A stretch of DNA of 64,000 nucleotides from Halomarinibacterium sedimenti (GTDB taxonomy: Bacteria; Bacteroidota; Bacteroidia; Flavobacteriales; Flavobacteriaceae): contig NZ_JAHWDP010000001.1 in NCBI RefSeq assembly GCF_019312585.1, positions 434,001 through 498,000 on the forward strand, in the 5' to 3' direction. The position numbers were made by a program, and so were the translations under genes. A model generated the notes under the pieces. It saw only the letters and a list, made by a program, of their open reading frames with translations, had not been told where the DNA came from and made no database searches. Below are positions 44,324-53,820 of the stretch, piece after piece; within the stretch, counting starts at the first letter, position 1, and each line of letters begins with the position of its first letter.

Positions 44324-44848
44324 TTACCTGCTGAGTTCAACTAACTTAACTATGGTATTGTAATTTCTAGCAGTGGCAGTGACGATTAGTTTCTTTTCAA
44401 AGAAATTGTTGCCCAATTTCGCGTTACCCGCACCCTGTGCATAATATATATAAACGCAATTCTCTGTTATGTAAAATTCCTCATTTGAGTTTGAAAACGT
44501 TGTTGTTAATTCTATATGCTCCAAAGAAGGTTTTTCTTCCAATAAAATGAAATAGCTTTTTTTTAATTTTTCACTAGAAAATGGTGATTTTGACAATATT
44601 TCTTCCAATTCTGAAGCTTTTTTAACCAAAACAGCCACTTTAAAGCCATATTTTACCTCAATAGCATTTGCAATTTTAGCTACCAAATTTGCTTCATTTT
44701 CTGTCGCAAAAGCAACATTCCCACTTTGGATATAGGTGGTTACCTTTTCAAATCCCAAAGATTCAAAAAGCAACTTTAAATCTGCCATCAAAATCTTTTT
44801 GTGTCCCCCAACATTTATTCCTCTTAAAAAAGCAATGTATTTTTCCAT
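44324..44848 (-). CDS. DUF1697 protein
   Basis: A 174-residue cytoplasmic protein of the DUF1697 family: 'YIAFLRGINVGGHKKILMADLK' at the start and 'TYIQSGNVAF' are its signatures, and the C-terminal 'KLIVTATARNYNTIVKL' also fits. The family is widespread and uncharacterised; a ferredoxin-like fold is known for one member. It lies 2 bp downstream of a PLP decarboxylase gene and is probably cotranscribed with it. No function can be given. Confidence 0.85.
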   Translation of the reverse strand: MEKYIAFLRGINVGGHKKILMADLKLLFESLGFEKVTTYIQSGNVAFATENEANLVAKIANAIEVKYGFKVAVLVKKASELEEILSKSPFSSEKLKKSYFILLEEKPSLEHIELTTTFSNSNEEFYITENCVYIYYAQGAGNAKLGNNFFEKKLIVTATARNYNTIVKLVELSR

Positions 44849-44850
44849 TA

Positions 44851-46281
44851 TTACAGACCTTCGAGTGCAAATTTTTCACAAAGATTAATAGTGTCTTCCA
44901 CATCCTTAAAAGTTGTACGTGGATTTATTAAACACATTCTTAAAACCACCTGTCCATTCAAAATGGTCGTTACCAAAAGCGCTTCCCTAGAAACCACTAC
45001 TTCTTTGGAAATGTATTGGTTTAAAGCATCTAATTTTTTTTCAGTGAGTCTTTTGTTTATAGGGTTATAGCGAAAATTAATTACCGCCAATGTCGCAGGA
45101 GAGATAATTTCCCAATTTGGACTTTTCCGTAAAAAAGCTTCTGTTTTTTCTGCTAAAGCAATGTTATAGTTGATGGCCTTTCGGAATTCATTTAACCCGA
45201 AAGTTTTTATAGACATATAGAATTTTAACGCTCTGAAACGACGGGTTAATTCCATTCCATGATCGTAGAAATTAATTTCTGAAGTATTCCCTTCAACATC
45301 TCTTAAATATTCTGGTTTTTCAGTAAATGTATTTTTAAGCCATTTGTGATTCCTCACTAATAAGCATCCTATTTCATAAGGTTGGTAAAACCATTTGTGA
45401 GGATCTACTGTTAAGGAATCTGCCTTATTTATTCCTTTTAATAATTCCTTTCCGTTTTTGGCTAGAATAGCCGCGCCTCCATACGCGCCATCAATATGAA
45501 ACCATATATCCTCTTGTTTACAAATTTTTGCAATTGACACAAAAGGATCCACTGTCCCTGTATTGGTAGTGCCTGCGGTAGCAATAAGGCAAAAGGGTTG
45601 CCAGCCTTCCAAGCGGTCTTTGGCAATAGCATTTTTAAGTTTATTAATGCCAAATTTAAATTCTTGATCGGTTGGAATAATCCTAATTTGTTCCTTTCTA
45701 AAACCTAAAATACGAATGGCTTTAATATTGGAAGAATGCGCTTGATCTGATAAATAAATCACTGCCTTAGAAAAATCATCTCCACATTTTATACGCCTAG
45801 CCGTTACAATGGCCGTTAAATTTGCCATAGAACCCCCACTTGTAAAAATTCCGCCTCCTTTTACCACTGGAAATCCAAAAATTTTCAGCAACCAATTCAT
45901 GGTTACTATTTCTAACTCTGCTGCTGCTGGGGAAGCCGCCCAACCTCCTGAAAATATATTAAATCCAGAAGCTAAGCTATCGCCCATGGCTCCAATAAAA
46001 TTACTTGGACCTGGTACGAAAGAAAAAGATTTAGGATGTGCAACGATAGTGCTTTGCGTCATTACATTATCCAACACAAAATCCAATACATCAAAAGGAT
46101 TGGATGGTTTTTCTGGAACTTCTTCAAGAAAAAGCTTATCCATTTCTTCTCTAGAGCTAATAGCTACGGGTTTCTTATTATTTAATTGTTGATAATGAGT
46201 TGAAATAGCCTTTATTACCTTTTCACCATACTTTTCCATGGCTTCATTTGTAAGCTCTAAAGTTCCGTTTTTGTGAATCAT
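44851..46281 (-). CDS. PLP-dependent group II amino acid decarboxylase
   Basis: A 476-residue enzyme from the ATG at 46281; a TTG ten codons earlier is less likely. The PLP lysine lies in 'TVDPHKWFYQPYEIG', 'HIDGAYGGAA' binds the PLP ring, and 'FTSGGSMANLTA' the phosphate. The family includes aromatic-L-amino-acid, tyrosine, glutamate and 2,4-diaminobutyrate decarboxylases. 'GPSNFIGAMGDSLASGFN' at the entrance resembles aromatic amino acid decarboxylase-like bacterial proteins. Substrate remains open. The DUF1697 gene follows 2 bp downstream. Confidence 0.87.
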   Translation of the reverse strand: MIHKNGTLELTNEAMEKYGEKVIKAISTHYQQLNNKKPVAISSREEMDKLFLEEVPEKPSNPFDVLDFVLDNVMTQSTIVAHPKSFSFVPGPSNFIGAMGDSLASGFNIFSGGWAASPAAAELEIVTMNWLLKIFGFPVVKGGGIFTSGGSMANLTAIVTARRIKCGDDFSKAVIYLSDQAHSSNIKAIRILGFRKEQIRIIPTDQEFKFGINKLKNAIAKDRLEGWQPFCLIATAGTTNTGTVDPFVSIAKICKQEDIWFHIDGAYGGAAILAKNGKELLKGINKADSLTVDPHKWFYQPYEIGCLLVRNHKWLKNTFTEKPEYLRDVEGNTSEINFYDHGMELTRRFRALKFYMSIKTFGLNEFRKAINYNIALAEKTEAFLRKSPNWEIISPATLAVINFRYNPINKRLTEKKLDALNQYISKEVVVSREALLVTTILNGQVVLRMCLINPRTTFKDVEDTINLCEKFALEGL

Positions 46282-46356
46282 GTATGTTCTGTTTTCTAAA
46301 GAAGGGTACAAAGGTAGGGCTTTTACACCTGTAGCTAAAAAAGGGGAAACTAAATT

Positions 46357-47589
46357 TTAAATAGTTTCTGAAACAGATTGTGCAACAATAAATCCTCCCG
46401 TCCAGGCATTCTGAAAATTAAATCCTCCTGTAATGGCATCAATATTTAATACCTCCCCAGCAAAGTATAAATTAGGGACGATTTTACTTTCAAACGTTTT
46501 AAAATTTACTTCCTTTAAATCGACCCCACCTGCTGTCACAAATTCTTCTTTAAAGGTACTTTTCCCTGTTACTTGAAACTGAGATTGCGTTAACTGAAGG
46601 GCTATATTTTGAAGTTGTATTTTTGAAATCGTGGCCCAAATTTCATTTTCAGAAATACCCGCAGCTTTCAGTAAGCTTTGCCATAAACGCTTTGGCACAT
46701 TTAATTGAGCATATTTATACAGTGTTTGTTTTGGGTTAACGTCTTTTAATTCTAATAATGCTATAACGGCTTCCGATTCAGAAAGGTCATTCAACCAATT
46801 TACTTTAATAGAAAAGTGATAGCCTGTTGGTTCCAGCAATCGTGCTCCCCAAGCAGATAGTTTTAAAATTGCAGGACCACTCATCCCCCAATGGGTTATT
46901 AGTAAAGGCCCTTGGGATTCAAGTAGTATTTTTTCTGTTTCTGAAATCACTTGAACTGAAACATCGGTTGCTATCCCTGGCAAATCTAAAATTCTCTCAT
47001 CTTTTATATTGAAGGTAAACAGCGAGGGAACTGGAGGGACGATGGTGTGTCCTAACGATTCTAGAAGTTTCCAAACTTTAGGATTACTTCCCGTAGCGAT
47101 TACTAATGTCTTGGCTATAAAATCTTCTGAAGTCGTTGAGATTTTAAATGCGTTCTCATCTTTTTCAATAAACTTTACCGAACAGTTTTTATGTAAATCA
47201 ATTTTGAGCCTAGTCATTTCCTTTAAGAAACAATCGATGATCGTTTGAGAACTATCTGAAACTGGAAACATTCTCCCATCCTCTTCAATTTTAAGCGCTA
47301 CTCCTCTTTTTTCAAACCACTCAATGGTATTTCCTGTCATAAATGTATGGAAAGGTCCGAGCAGTTCTTTTTCTCCTCTAGGGTAGTTTTTTATTAATTC
47401 ATTTGGGATAAACTCAGAATGGGTAACATTACATCGCCCACCGCCAGAAACTTTTACTTTGGTAAGTACTTCTTTCCCACGTTCCAAAATTGCAATTTTT
47501 GCCTTGGGTAATTTTTCAGCAGCATTGATAGCTGTAAAAAATCCAGCAGCACCTCCTCCTACAATTACGATGTCGTATGTATTATTCAC
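46357..47589 (-). CDS. HI0933/BaiN-family flavoprotein
   Basis: A 410-residue NAD(P)/FAD-dependent oxidoreductase starting with GTG. 'DIVIVGGGAAGFFTAINAA' binds FAD; 'KVSGGGRCNVTHS' and the end 'NIDAITGGFNFQNAWTGGFIVAQ' are signatures of the HI0933 (YhiN/BaiN/RdsA) family. Members are fused FAD- and NADH-binding reductases of unclear substrate; one reduces bile acid intermediates. It is monocistronic on the minus strand, with a 190-bp gap to the next divergent gene. Confidence 0.88.
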   Translation of the reverse strand: MNNTYDIVIVGGGAAGFFTAINAAEKLPKAKIAILERGKEVLTKVKVSGGGRCNVTHSEFIPNELIKNYPRGEKELLGPFHTFMTGNTIEWFEKRGVALKIEEDGRMFPVSDSSQTIIDCFLKEMTRLKIDLHKNCSVKFIEKDENAFKISTTSEDFIAKTLVIATGSNPKVWKLLESLGHTIVPPVPSLFTFNIKDERILDLPGIATDVSVQVISETEKILLESQGPLLITHWGMSGPAILKLSAWGARLLEPTGYHFSIKVNWLNDLSESEAVIALLELKDVNPKQTLYKYAQLNVPKRLWQSLLKAAGISENEIWATISKIQLQNIALQLTQSQFQVTGKSTFKEEFVTAGGVDLKEVNFKTFESKIVPNLYFAGEVLNIDAITGGFNFQNAWTGGFIVAQSVSETI

Positions 47590-47779
47590 ATTTCAAAACT
47601 ACTGAATTAATACCTTAATTTTTCTGAGGTTTTATTAATATATATCAAATTTGAATAGGATCAATAGACAAATTCCACATAAAAGTTATAAACCACTGTT
47701 AATAAGATAATTGTAGGAAAAGTAAAAGCAATTCAATTATTTAGTAAATTTCACCTACTAACAACTAAATCAATACATT

Positions 47780-48199
47780 ATGTTTTCAAAGAGTAATTTA
47801 ATTAGTACGCTTGTTACAGCGGTTTGGGGCTATTTTGGAGGTTGGTTAATTTGGGGAATGCTTGTGGATCCTATTTTAACAGAACACTCTACGGCCACTG
47901 GCATTATGAGAGAAATGCCAGACATGGTGCATCTTATTATTGGATGTATTATTGTTGGTTTTGCTTTATCAACAATTTATAGTAAATGGGCCAACGGAAA
48001 TTTTAGCCCTACTACTGGAATGACTTTTGGTGTATGGGTTGGAATTTTAATGGGTTTTGGTGAAGGGATGGTAAATTTTGCGGTAATGGACATGTTAGAC
48101 CTTACAGGAACTTTAATCAACGGTGTTACTTATGTTGTATTCTATGCTATAATGGGGTTATTAGCTGGCTTGGTATACCAAAAAACAAGTCCTGCTTAA
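47780..48199 (+). CDS. Small four-span membrane protein, unknown
   Basis: A 139-residue protein with four hydrophobic segments (about 8-30, 48-68, 80-98, 112-133) separated by short loops ('REMPDMVH', 'KWANGNFSPTTG'). No charged active-site pattern or cysteines. Similar proteins are common in flavobacteria and uncharacterised. A strong terminator follows, so it is its own transcription unit. No function is proposed. Confidence 0.75.
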   Translation: MFSKSNLISTLVTAVWGYFGGWLIWGMLVDPILTEHSTATGIMREMPDMVHLIIGCIIVGFALSTIYSKWANGNFSPTTGMTFGVWVGILMGFGEGMVNFAVMDMLDLTGTLINGVTYVVFYAIMGLLAGLVYQKTSPA

Positions 48200-48220
48200 T
48201 CTACAAGACACTTAAAGTAA

Positions 48221-48250
48221 AAAGCTTCAGTTTGTGCTGAAGCTTTTTTT
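48221..48250 (+). terminator. Intrinsic terminator
   Basis: AAAGCTTCAG (48221-48230), 6-base loop, CTGAAGCTTT (48237-48246) and continued T-run. Ends the transcript of the small membrane protein. Confidence 0.9.
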
Positions 48251-48296
48251 GTTTAATTTAAATTATAATGTTTAATACTTACAGTAATTTAGCACT

Positions 48297-49328
48297 ATGA
48301 TTTTGTTCCATTTCCTTTGTGTTATTTTCATAATAAGTCCATTCTTTCCTCTTACTAATAACCCACATTGGTTTTTTAGAACACCCGATTTTATAAGATT
48401 ACAGTCTCTTGTTGTAGAAATCACCTTATTGATTTTGTTATTTGTATTCAACTCAAATCCCAATACTTTTCAATGGATTTTAGTCACGGGATTATTAATT
48501 GCCATCCTTTATCAATTTGAAAAAGTATATCAGTATTCGTCTCTTTTTAAAAGAAGAAAATCTAATTTGACTGAAGAGAAAATATCTTTGTTAGCCGCCA
48601 ATGTATTACAAGATAATACCCATTATGAAAAGTTTTTGGCTATAATACACAAGTATAACCCCGATTTGGTTTTAGGGATGGAAACCAATTTAGCCTGGGA
48701 AAATGCCTTTTCCACTATCGAAGAAAAGTATCCATATACTGTGAAAATTCCGTTAGAAAACTACTACGGAATGCACCTATACTCTAAAAAGGAATTATTT
48801 AATATTACCAAAAAGCATCAAGTAGAAGAAAATGTTCCGTCTATATTTTGCGAAGTAGGAATAGAAAAAGGAAAAAACATACTCTTAATATGTTTACACC
48901 CTGCTCCTCCCAGTCCTACCGAAAATGATACTAGTATAGAACGAGATGCCGAACTCATGCTCACAGGTAAATTTATTCGGAATCAAGAACTGCCCACAGT
49001 AGTGTGTGGTGACATGAACGATGTGGTTTGGAGTCGCCCAACAAGGTTATTTAAAAAAATGACTGGAATGAAAGACCCCCGTGTAGGAAGAGGATTTTTT
49101 CCAACTTATCATGCAAAATATTGGTTTATGCGCTTTCCTTTAGATCATTTATTTCATACCAAAAATTTACTGGTTGGTAAAATGGAACGGACGCAATACT
49201 TTGGAAGTGATCACTTTGGAATGTACTATGAAATACATATAAAGAACACTCCTAAAACACCTAAAAACCCACATCTAAAACCTGATGAAAAAGAAGAAAT
49301 AAACGAACTTATTGAACGGTCTGAGTAA
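48297..49328 (+). CDS. Membrane-anchored endonuclease/exonuclease/phosphatase family protein
   Basis: A 343-residue protein with two to three N-terminal membrane segments (about 2-80) and an EEP domain (about 95-325). Motifs: 'LAANVLQDN' (N-terminal Asn), 'GMETNLAW' with the metal-binding Glu, 'CLHPAPPSP', 'VVCGDMNDV' (GDxN), and the terminal 'FGSDHFGMYYEI' (SDH). The catalytic set of this phosphodiesterase family is thus complete. Substrate (nucleic acid, phospholipid or phosphoinositide-like) cannot be told. Active site probably faces the periplasm. Confidence 0.87.
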   Translation: MILFHFLCVIFIISPFFPLTNNPHWFFRTPDFIRLQSLVVEITLLILLFVFNSNPNTFQWILVTGLLIAILYQFEKVYQYSSLFKRRKSNLTEEKISLLAANVLQDNTHYEKFLAIIHKYNPDLVLGMETNLAWENAFSTIEEKYPYTVKIPLENYYGMHLYSKKELFNITKKHQVEENVPSIFCEVGIEKGKNILLICLHPAPPSPTENDTSIERDAELMLTGKFIRNQELPTVVCGDMNDVVWSRPTRLFKKMTGMKDPRVGRGFFPTYHAKYWFMRFPLDHLFHTKNLLVGKMERTQYFGSDHFGMYYEIHIKNTPKTPKNPHLKPDEKEEINELIERSE

Positions 49329-49333
49329 AACTT

Positions 49334-49723
49334 TTACGGAACCAAATACTGTATCCTTACTTTTTTTCTTCCCCATGCTCTTGCTGCTTTAATATCTGTA
49401 CCAAAATAGATATCTATTCTTTTTTTCCATTTAGCATGCATCTTATCATTTACAATAAAAATACCTTCCAAACCCTCTATTTTAACTTTAGTATGTCGTG
49501 TGAGGCCTAACTTTATCAAATCATTAGAGACTGCAATAGATTTTTTATCGGGATGCAAGGTATCTCCCCAGGCAGTATTATAGGGATCCCCATCTGTTTG
49601 CCATGTTGTAGAATTATAGGCAGTGCCAACTACCTCAAGTGTGCACCATTCTTCCTTTTCTTTACAAGAATATAGAATAAAAGTTAGTACAAGTAATAAG
49701 AGTATAATCGCTTTTAGTCTCAT
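49334..49723 (-). CDS. 3D-domain lipoprotein
   Basis: A 129-residue protein with a lipoprotein signal (lipobox ILYSC at about 20). The remainder matches the 3D domain: 'GTAYNSTTWQTDGDP', 'IAVSNDLIKLGL' and 'VNDKMHAKWKKRIDIYFGTD', whose aspartates give the name. The fold is shared with MltA and RlpA, lytic transglycosylases acting on peptidoglycan. It ends 5 bp from the convergent EEP gene. A small cell-wall-active enzyme is likely but not certain. Confidence 0.83.
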   Translation of the reverse strand: MRLKAIILLLLVLTFILYSCKEKEEWCTLEVVGTAYNSTTWQTDGDPYNTAWGDTLHPDKKSIAVSNDLIKLGLTRHTKVKIEGLEGIFIVNDKMHAKWKKRIDIYFGTDIKAARAWGRKKVRIQYLVP

Positions 49724-49796
49724 TGTTCCAGAAATTCTGGTTGCTAATTATCTAAAAGTAACAAATAATAAATGGAATTTTAATGAATTAAATAAA

Positions 49797-49822
49797 AAAG
49801 CCTCTAATCTCTTAGAGGCTTT
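49797..49822 (-). terminator. Intrinsic terminator of the tRNA gene
   Basis: AAAGCCTCTAA (49797-49807) pairs with TTAGAGGCTTT (49812-49822), an 11-bp stem with a 4-base loop. On the minus strand it begins 5 bases after the tRNA and is followed by TTTATTTAATTC. Confidence 0.9.
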
Positions 49823-49827
49823 GCAAG

Positions 49828-49909
49828 TGCGGCTGAAGGGAGTCGAACCCCCACGCCTTGCGGCACTAGATCCTAAGTCTAGCATGTCTACCAATTCCAT
49901 CACAGCCGC
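49828..49909 (-). tRNA. tRNA-Leu(UAG)
   Basis: On the minus strand an 82-base class II tRNA folds: acceptor GCGGCTG/CAGCCGC with discriminator A, anticodon stem CTAGA/TCTAG enclosing CTTAGGA (anticodon TAG, Leu), a long variable arm (GCCGCAAGGC) and T-loop TTCGACT. CCA is not encoded. It is a lone tRNA with its own terminator. Flanks show no integrase or direct repeat, so it is not occupied as an attachment site. Confidence 0.95.
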
Positions 49910-50033
49910 TACATCCTATTCACTAAAATTCTTGGAACGGGTGGCAAATATACATAATCCTTAGAATTTACAAACAATCTTTCTTTTAAAAATACTCCTT
50001 TTTGTACCTTCGCAAGAATTGAAAATATACTCC

Positions 50034-51422
50034 ATGGAAAGTGCAAAACCTTATATCGAGCAACATAAACAACGTTTTATTGACGAATTGATCGAATTAT
50101 TAAAAATTCCATCCATTAGTGCAGACTCTGCCTATAAAAAAGATGTTATAAACACTTCTGAAGCTGTAAAAGCTAGTCTAGAAAAGGCTGGATGTGATAA
50201 GGTAGAAATTTGTGAAACTCCAGGATATCCTATAGTCTATGGAGAAAAAATAATTAATCCGTCCCTTCCCACTGTTTTGGTCTATGGGCATTACGATGTA
50301 CAACCCCCAGATCCTTTGGATTTATGGCACAGTCCTCCTTTTGATCCTATCATAAAAAAGACTCAACTTCATCCAGAAGGGGCCATTTTCGCGCGTGGCG
50401 CGTGCGACGACAAAGGTCAAGTGTACATGCACGTTAAGGCGTTGGAATATATGACGGCTACTGGACAATTGCCTTGTAATGTAAAGTTTATGATTGAAGG
50501 TGAAGAAGAAGTAGGCAGCAAAAGTTTGGGATGGTTTGTGGAAAGAAATCAAGAAAAACTGTCTAACGATGTCATTCTTATTAGTGATACCGGAATGATT
50601 GCTAAAGACATTCCTTCCATTACCACAGGGTTACGCGGACTTAGCTATGTAGAGGTGGAAATAACGGGGCCAAATCGTGACTTACATAGCGGTTTGTATG
50701 GAGGTGCTGTGGCAAACCCTATAAATGTATTAACCAAAATGATTGCTTCATTACACGATGAAAACAATCATATCACTATTCCAGGATTTTACGATAAAGT
50801 GGAAGAGCTCACGGCAGAAGAAAGAGCCAAAATGGCCGAAGCGCCTTTCAGTAAAGAAGCCTATTGCAAATCTTTGGATATTGAAGATGTGTATGGCGAA
50901 ACAGGCTACACCACCAATGAGCGAAACTCAATCCGCCCAACCTTAGACGTAAACGGAATTTGGGGTGGTTACACAGGCGAAGGTGCCAAAACCGTTATCG
51001 CTAGTAAAGCCTATGCAAAAATTAGTATGCGACTGGTTCCCAATCAAGATTGGGAAGAAATTACGCAACTCTTTAAAACACATTTTGAAAGCATTGCTCC
51101 CAAAGGGGTGACTGTAAAAGTAACTCCGCATCACGGTGGACAAGGATATGTAACACCTATCGATAGTGTAGGGTATCGTGCCGCAGAAAAAGCTTATGAA
51201 AAAACCTTCGGAAAAACACCCATCCCACAACGAAGTGGCGGAAGTATTCCTATTGTTTCTTTGTTTGAAAAAGAACTAAAAAGTAAAACCATTTTAATGG
51301 GCTTTGGACTAGATAGTGATGCCATTCACTCTCCTAATGAGCATTTTGGTATTTGGAATTACTTAAAAGGGATTGAAACCATTCCTCAGTTTTATCATTA
51401 TTTTACAGAAATGAGCAAGTAA
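50034..51422 (+). CDS. M20 family zinc dipeptidase
   Basis: A 462-residue enzyme from the ATG at 50034; a TTG five codons upstream is less likely. The two-zinc site is visible: 'YGHYDVQPP', 'ARGACDDKGQ', 'IEGEEEVGS', 'ISDTGM' and the terminal 'SPNEHFGIW'. A dimerisation domain lies between about 190 and 310. It resembles CNDP/PepV-type dipeptidases. A TACCTTCG box just upstream is one base from the -7 consensus. Its stop overlaps the following ATG (TAATG). Confidence 0.9.
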   Translation: MESAKPYIEQHKQRFIDELIELLKIPSISADSAYKKDVINTSEAVKASLEKAGCDKVEICETPGYPIVYGEKIINPSLPTVLVYGHYDVQPPDPLDLWHSPPFDPIIKKTQLHPEGAIFARGACDDKGQVYMHVKALEYMTATGQLPCNVKFMIEGEEEVGSKSLGWFVERNQEKLSNDVILISDTGMIAKDIPSITTGLRGLSYVEVEITGPNRDLHSGLYGGAVANPINVLTKMIASLHDENNHITIPGFYDKVEELTAEERAKMAEAPFSKEAYCKSLDIEDVYGETGYTTNERNSIRPTLDVNGIWGGYTGEGAKTVIASKAYAKISMRLVPNQDWEEITQLFKTHFESIAPKGVTVKVTPHHGGQGYVTPIDSVGYRAAEKAYEKTFGKTPIPQRSGGSIPIVSLFEKELKSKTILMGFGLDSDAIHSPNEHFGIWNYLKGIETIPQFYHYFTEMSK

Positions 51423-51811
51423 TGAAATACAAGGTCTTTCTTTTAGTTTGTATAATTTCATTTGCCTGCTTTTCTCAAAACCCAGTGAGAGAAGCTATTA
51501 AAAATTCCAATTTACAAGAGATAGCTTTTCAGTTAGGTTTGGAACCAAGTTCAGAACAAACTATTGAAACTTCATTTACGGTTGATACTGATGGAACCCT
51601 AATAAATTTAAAAGCTTCCTCTCCTTATCCTGAGTTAGAAATGGAAGGATTAAACATATTAAAAAGTGTTGGCAAGCTTCAGCCACGCGAAGTAGGTGGG
51701 GAATTGGTTACACAAGATATTAATTTACCTATTGTATTTACGGTTGAATCTAAACAATCCCGTTTGTACCGTCTTCGGAAAGTAGCTAGGAGGAAGCAAA
51801 TTGAAAATTAA
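51422..51811 (+). CDS. Secreted TonB C-terminal-domain-like protein
   Basis: A 129-residue product with a signal peptide ending at about residue 19 (ACFSQ). Residues 45-115 resemble the TonB C-terminal fold: 'IETSFTVDTDGTLINLKA', 'ELEMEGLNILKSVGKLQPREVGG' and 'INLPIVFTV'. It lacks a membrane anchor and a proline-rich spacer, so it is not a full energy transducer. It is coupled to the M20 dipeptidase gene by a 1-base overlap and followed by a terminator. Function unknown. Confidence 0.75.
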   Translation: MKYKVFLLVCIISFACFSQNPVREAIKNSNLQEIAFQLGLEPSSEQTIETSFTVDTDGTLINLKASSPYPELEMEGLNILKSVGKLQPREVGGELVTQDINLPIVFTVESKQSRLYRLRKVARRKQIEN

Positions 51812-51835
51812 AATTCTACTAGGTCTGAAAAGCAA

Positions 51836-51867
51836 AAAAGCCATTCAAAATGAATGGCTTTTATTTT
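51836..51867. terminator. Bidirectional terminator between convergent genes
   Basis: AAAAGCCATTC pairs with GAATGGCTTTT around a 5-base loop, flanked by A-rich DNA on the left and T-rich DNA on the right. It can serve both the plus-strand gene ending at 51811 and the minus-strand gene ending at 51872. Confidence 0.88.
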
Positions 51868-51871
51868 AAGT

Positions 51872-53074
51872 TTAGGGTAATCTTGAATACCCGTGACGGG
51901 TTTTCCAAAGAAAGTATTTTTCAAACAGTATTTTTGAAAAATCGAAAATCACATTAGGAATCATTATGGCAAAGTTTCTAGGCTTAAACAACTTGTCGCT
52001 AATAATAATAACCTCTTTTTTACCTGCATCCATGATACAGAGGCCAGGAATACTTCCCCAAGATTTCTTTTTTAATTTTTCAATTCCTTTATCCACTCGA
52101 ATGATATTTTCGGCCACTATTTTTCCTGTCTCATCAGATGGGTACCCCGTTTTTGGAGTTGAAAAAGGTACTTTCCCTGGGGTAAATGGCAATTTTACCT
52201 CCACTGCAATACCTGCAGCCCAGACATTGGGAATGCTAACGTGTCTATAATCCTCACCCACAGGAACATAACCTGATGGGTTGGCCTTAATAGATTTTGA
52301 ATTGGTTACAAGGTCTACTCCTATAAAAGGGGGCATGAGCATGGTAAAAGCACTTGGTAAAACCTCTCCTGTACTTAACACGACACCATCTGGTTTTACT
52401 TCTTTTACTGCCACTTCGGTACGATAATGAATATTAAACATTTTCATAAAGGATTTGAGCATCGTTTCTCCTCCGGTGATACCATCTATCCCAAAATGTC
52501 CTAAATATGTTTCGGGTGTAATCCAGTATAAATCTACTTTTTTACGAATGTTTTGTTCCCGTAACCATTTTTCTATATTAAACAAAAACTCGTACGCAGC
52601 TCCCATACAACCCGCATTTTGAGTAGCTCCAATTACAATAGGACCGGGGTTTTGTTTAAAATCTTCTAAAGCTTTTCGGGTTTTCATAGCCCCATTTGGA
52701 GTGCCAATATAATACGCATGTTCTTCAACACCGGGGGCAACATCAAACTGTACTTTAGGACCCGTCGCTATCACTAAATGGTCATAAGTAAATTCTCCTT
52801 TTGTAGTAATGAGTTTGTTATTATCGGCATCAACTTCCAAAGCTTCCGCTTGAAGAAATTCTACCCCTTTTTTGCGAAGTATTTCGTCTTTTCTGAATGA
52901 AATATCTTTAATCTCTCGTCTTCCAAAAGGAACCCAAATTAATGATGGAATAAAAAGAAATAAGGGAGATTTATCCACCACCAATACGCGGTATCTATCC
53001 TTCCCTTTTCTTTTAAGCTCAAGGGCGGCAGTCATTCCTGCAAAATTCCCTCCAATTACAATAGCCGTTTTCAT
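51872..53074 (-). CDS. Sulfide:quinone oxidoreductase-like flavoprotein
   Basis: A 400-residue FAD oxidoreductase from the ATG at 53074. 'AIVIGGNFAGMTAALEL' binds FAD, 'VIATGP' follows, and 'VWAAGIA' is the second FAD motif. The layout matches SQR/FCSD-type enzymes. Two of the three SQR cysteines have counterparts: Cys156 ('NAGCMGAAYEF') and Cys346 ('GLCIMDAG'). The first SQR cysteine appears to be missing ('YYIGTPNGA'), so sulfide oxidation is uncertain and it may be a related quinone reductase. Confidence 0.82.
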   Translation of the reverse strand: MKTAIVIGGNFAGMTAALELKRKGKDRYRVLVVDKSPLFLFIPSLIWVPFGRREIKDISFRKDEILRKKGVEFLQAEALEVDADNNKLITTKGEFTYDHLVIATGPKVQFDVAPGVEEHAYYIGTPNGAMKTRKALEDFKQNPGPIVIGATQNAGCMGAAYEFLFNIEKWLREQNIRKKVDLYWITPETYLGHFGIDGITGGETMLKSFMKMFNIHYRTEVAVKEVKPDGVVLSTGEVLPSAFTMLMPPFIGVDLVTNSKSIKANPSGYVPVGEDYRHVSIPNVWAAGIAVEVKLPFTPGKVPFSTPKTGYPSDETGKIVAENIIRVDKGIEKLKKKSWGSIPGLCIMDAGKKEVIIISDKLFKPRNFAIMIPNVIFDFSKILFEKYFLWKTRHGYSRLP

Positions 53075-53172
53075 GATACATTGTTTTAAAGTATAAAGGT
53101 ACACTACCTATATCCCTTAAAATATGACCATCGTCAGCTACAAAAAAGGAATTTTCTTAAAAGCTGAAAACA

Positions 53173-53751
53173 CTAAATTTTCTTTACATAGTCTGTAATG
53201 ATGACAATATGCTGTCCATCTACTTTGCCTTCAATATATTTTTCATTTTCGTGATCTAAAGAAATTCTACGCACAGCAGTTCCTTGTTTAGCAACCATGC
53301 TAGTACCTTTTACTTTTAAATCTTTAATAAGCACAACACTATCTCCCGCTTCAAGGATGGCTCCATTACTATCGCGGTGAATAATGGCATTGCTTTTATC
53401 TTTCGCATCTCCTGAAGCTTTGGCCCACTCTTTTACGTCCTCCTCCATATACATCATATCGAGTAAATCTTGTGGCCAGCCTTCAGCTTTTAACCGTTGT
53501 AACATCCGCCATGCCATCACTTGTACTGCTGGTTCTGTGCTCCACATACTATCATTTAGACACCGCCAATGATTGACATCACGTGCATCTGCATCATCAA
53601 ATTGAGAAATACAAGTGTTACATGCCAGGATATGAGCCTCGAGTCCCGATTTAGGATAGGATGGCACCTCATATGGAATCAGGTTTTCAGTTTGTCCACA
53701 TAATTCGCATTGATTATGGGCTCTTTTGTGTAATTCTCTTTCTAAACTCAT
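53173..53751 (-). CDS. PhnA/YjdM domain protein
   Basis: A 192-residue protein. Residues 1-60 have a zinc ribbon ('CELCGQTENL' and 'ACNTCISQ'); the C-terminal 70 residues form the PhnA SH3-like barrel ('DSNGAILEAGDSVVLIKDLKVKG' and 'VDGQHIVI'). Despite its name, PhnA/YjdM is not established as a phosphonate-degrading enzyme. It sits alone on the minus strand, divergent from the blaI-like gene. Role unknown. Confidence 0.85.
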   Translation of the reverse strand: MSLERELHKRAHNQCELCGQTENLIPYEVPSYPKSGLEAHILACNTCISQFDDADARDVNHWRCLNDSMWSTEPAVQVMAWRMLQRLKAEGWPQDLLDMMYMEEDVKEWAKASGDAKDKSNAIIHRDSNGAILEAGDSVVLIKDLKVKGTSMVAKQGTAVRRISLDHENEKYIEGKVDGQHIVIITDYVKKI

Positions 53752-53820
53752 TTTTTTTTAATTTGAAAGTTCCCAAAGGTAACCGAATCCTTCAAAAGTT
53801 AAAATTTTAAAAATATTTTA

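Noticed and set aside
49828-49909. tRNA as attachment site of an integrated element
   Set aside because: No integrase, no duplicated tRNA 3' end and no change in gene character on either side.
51872-53074. True sulfide:quinone oxidoreductase
   Set aside because: One of the three active-site cysteines has no counterpart, so only a family-level name is used.
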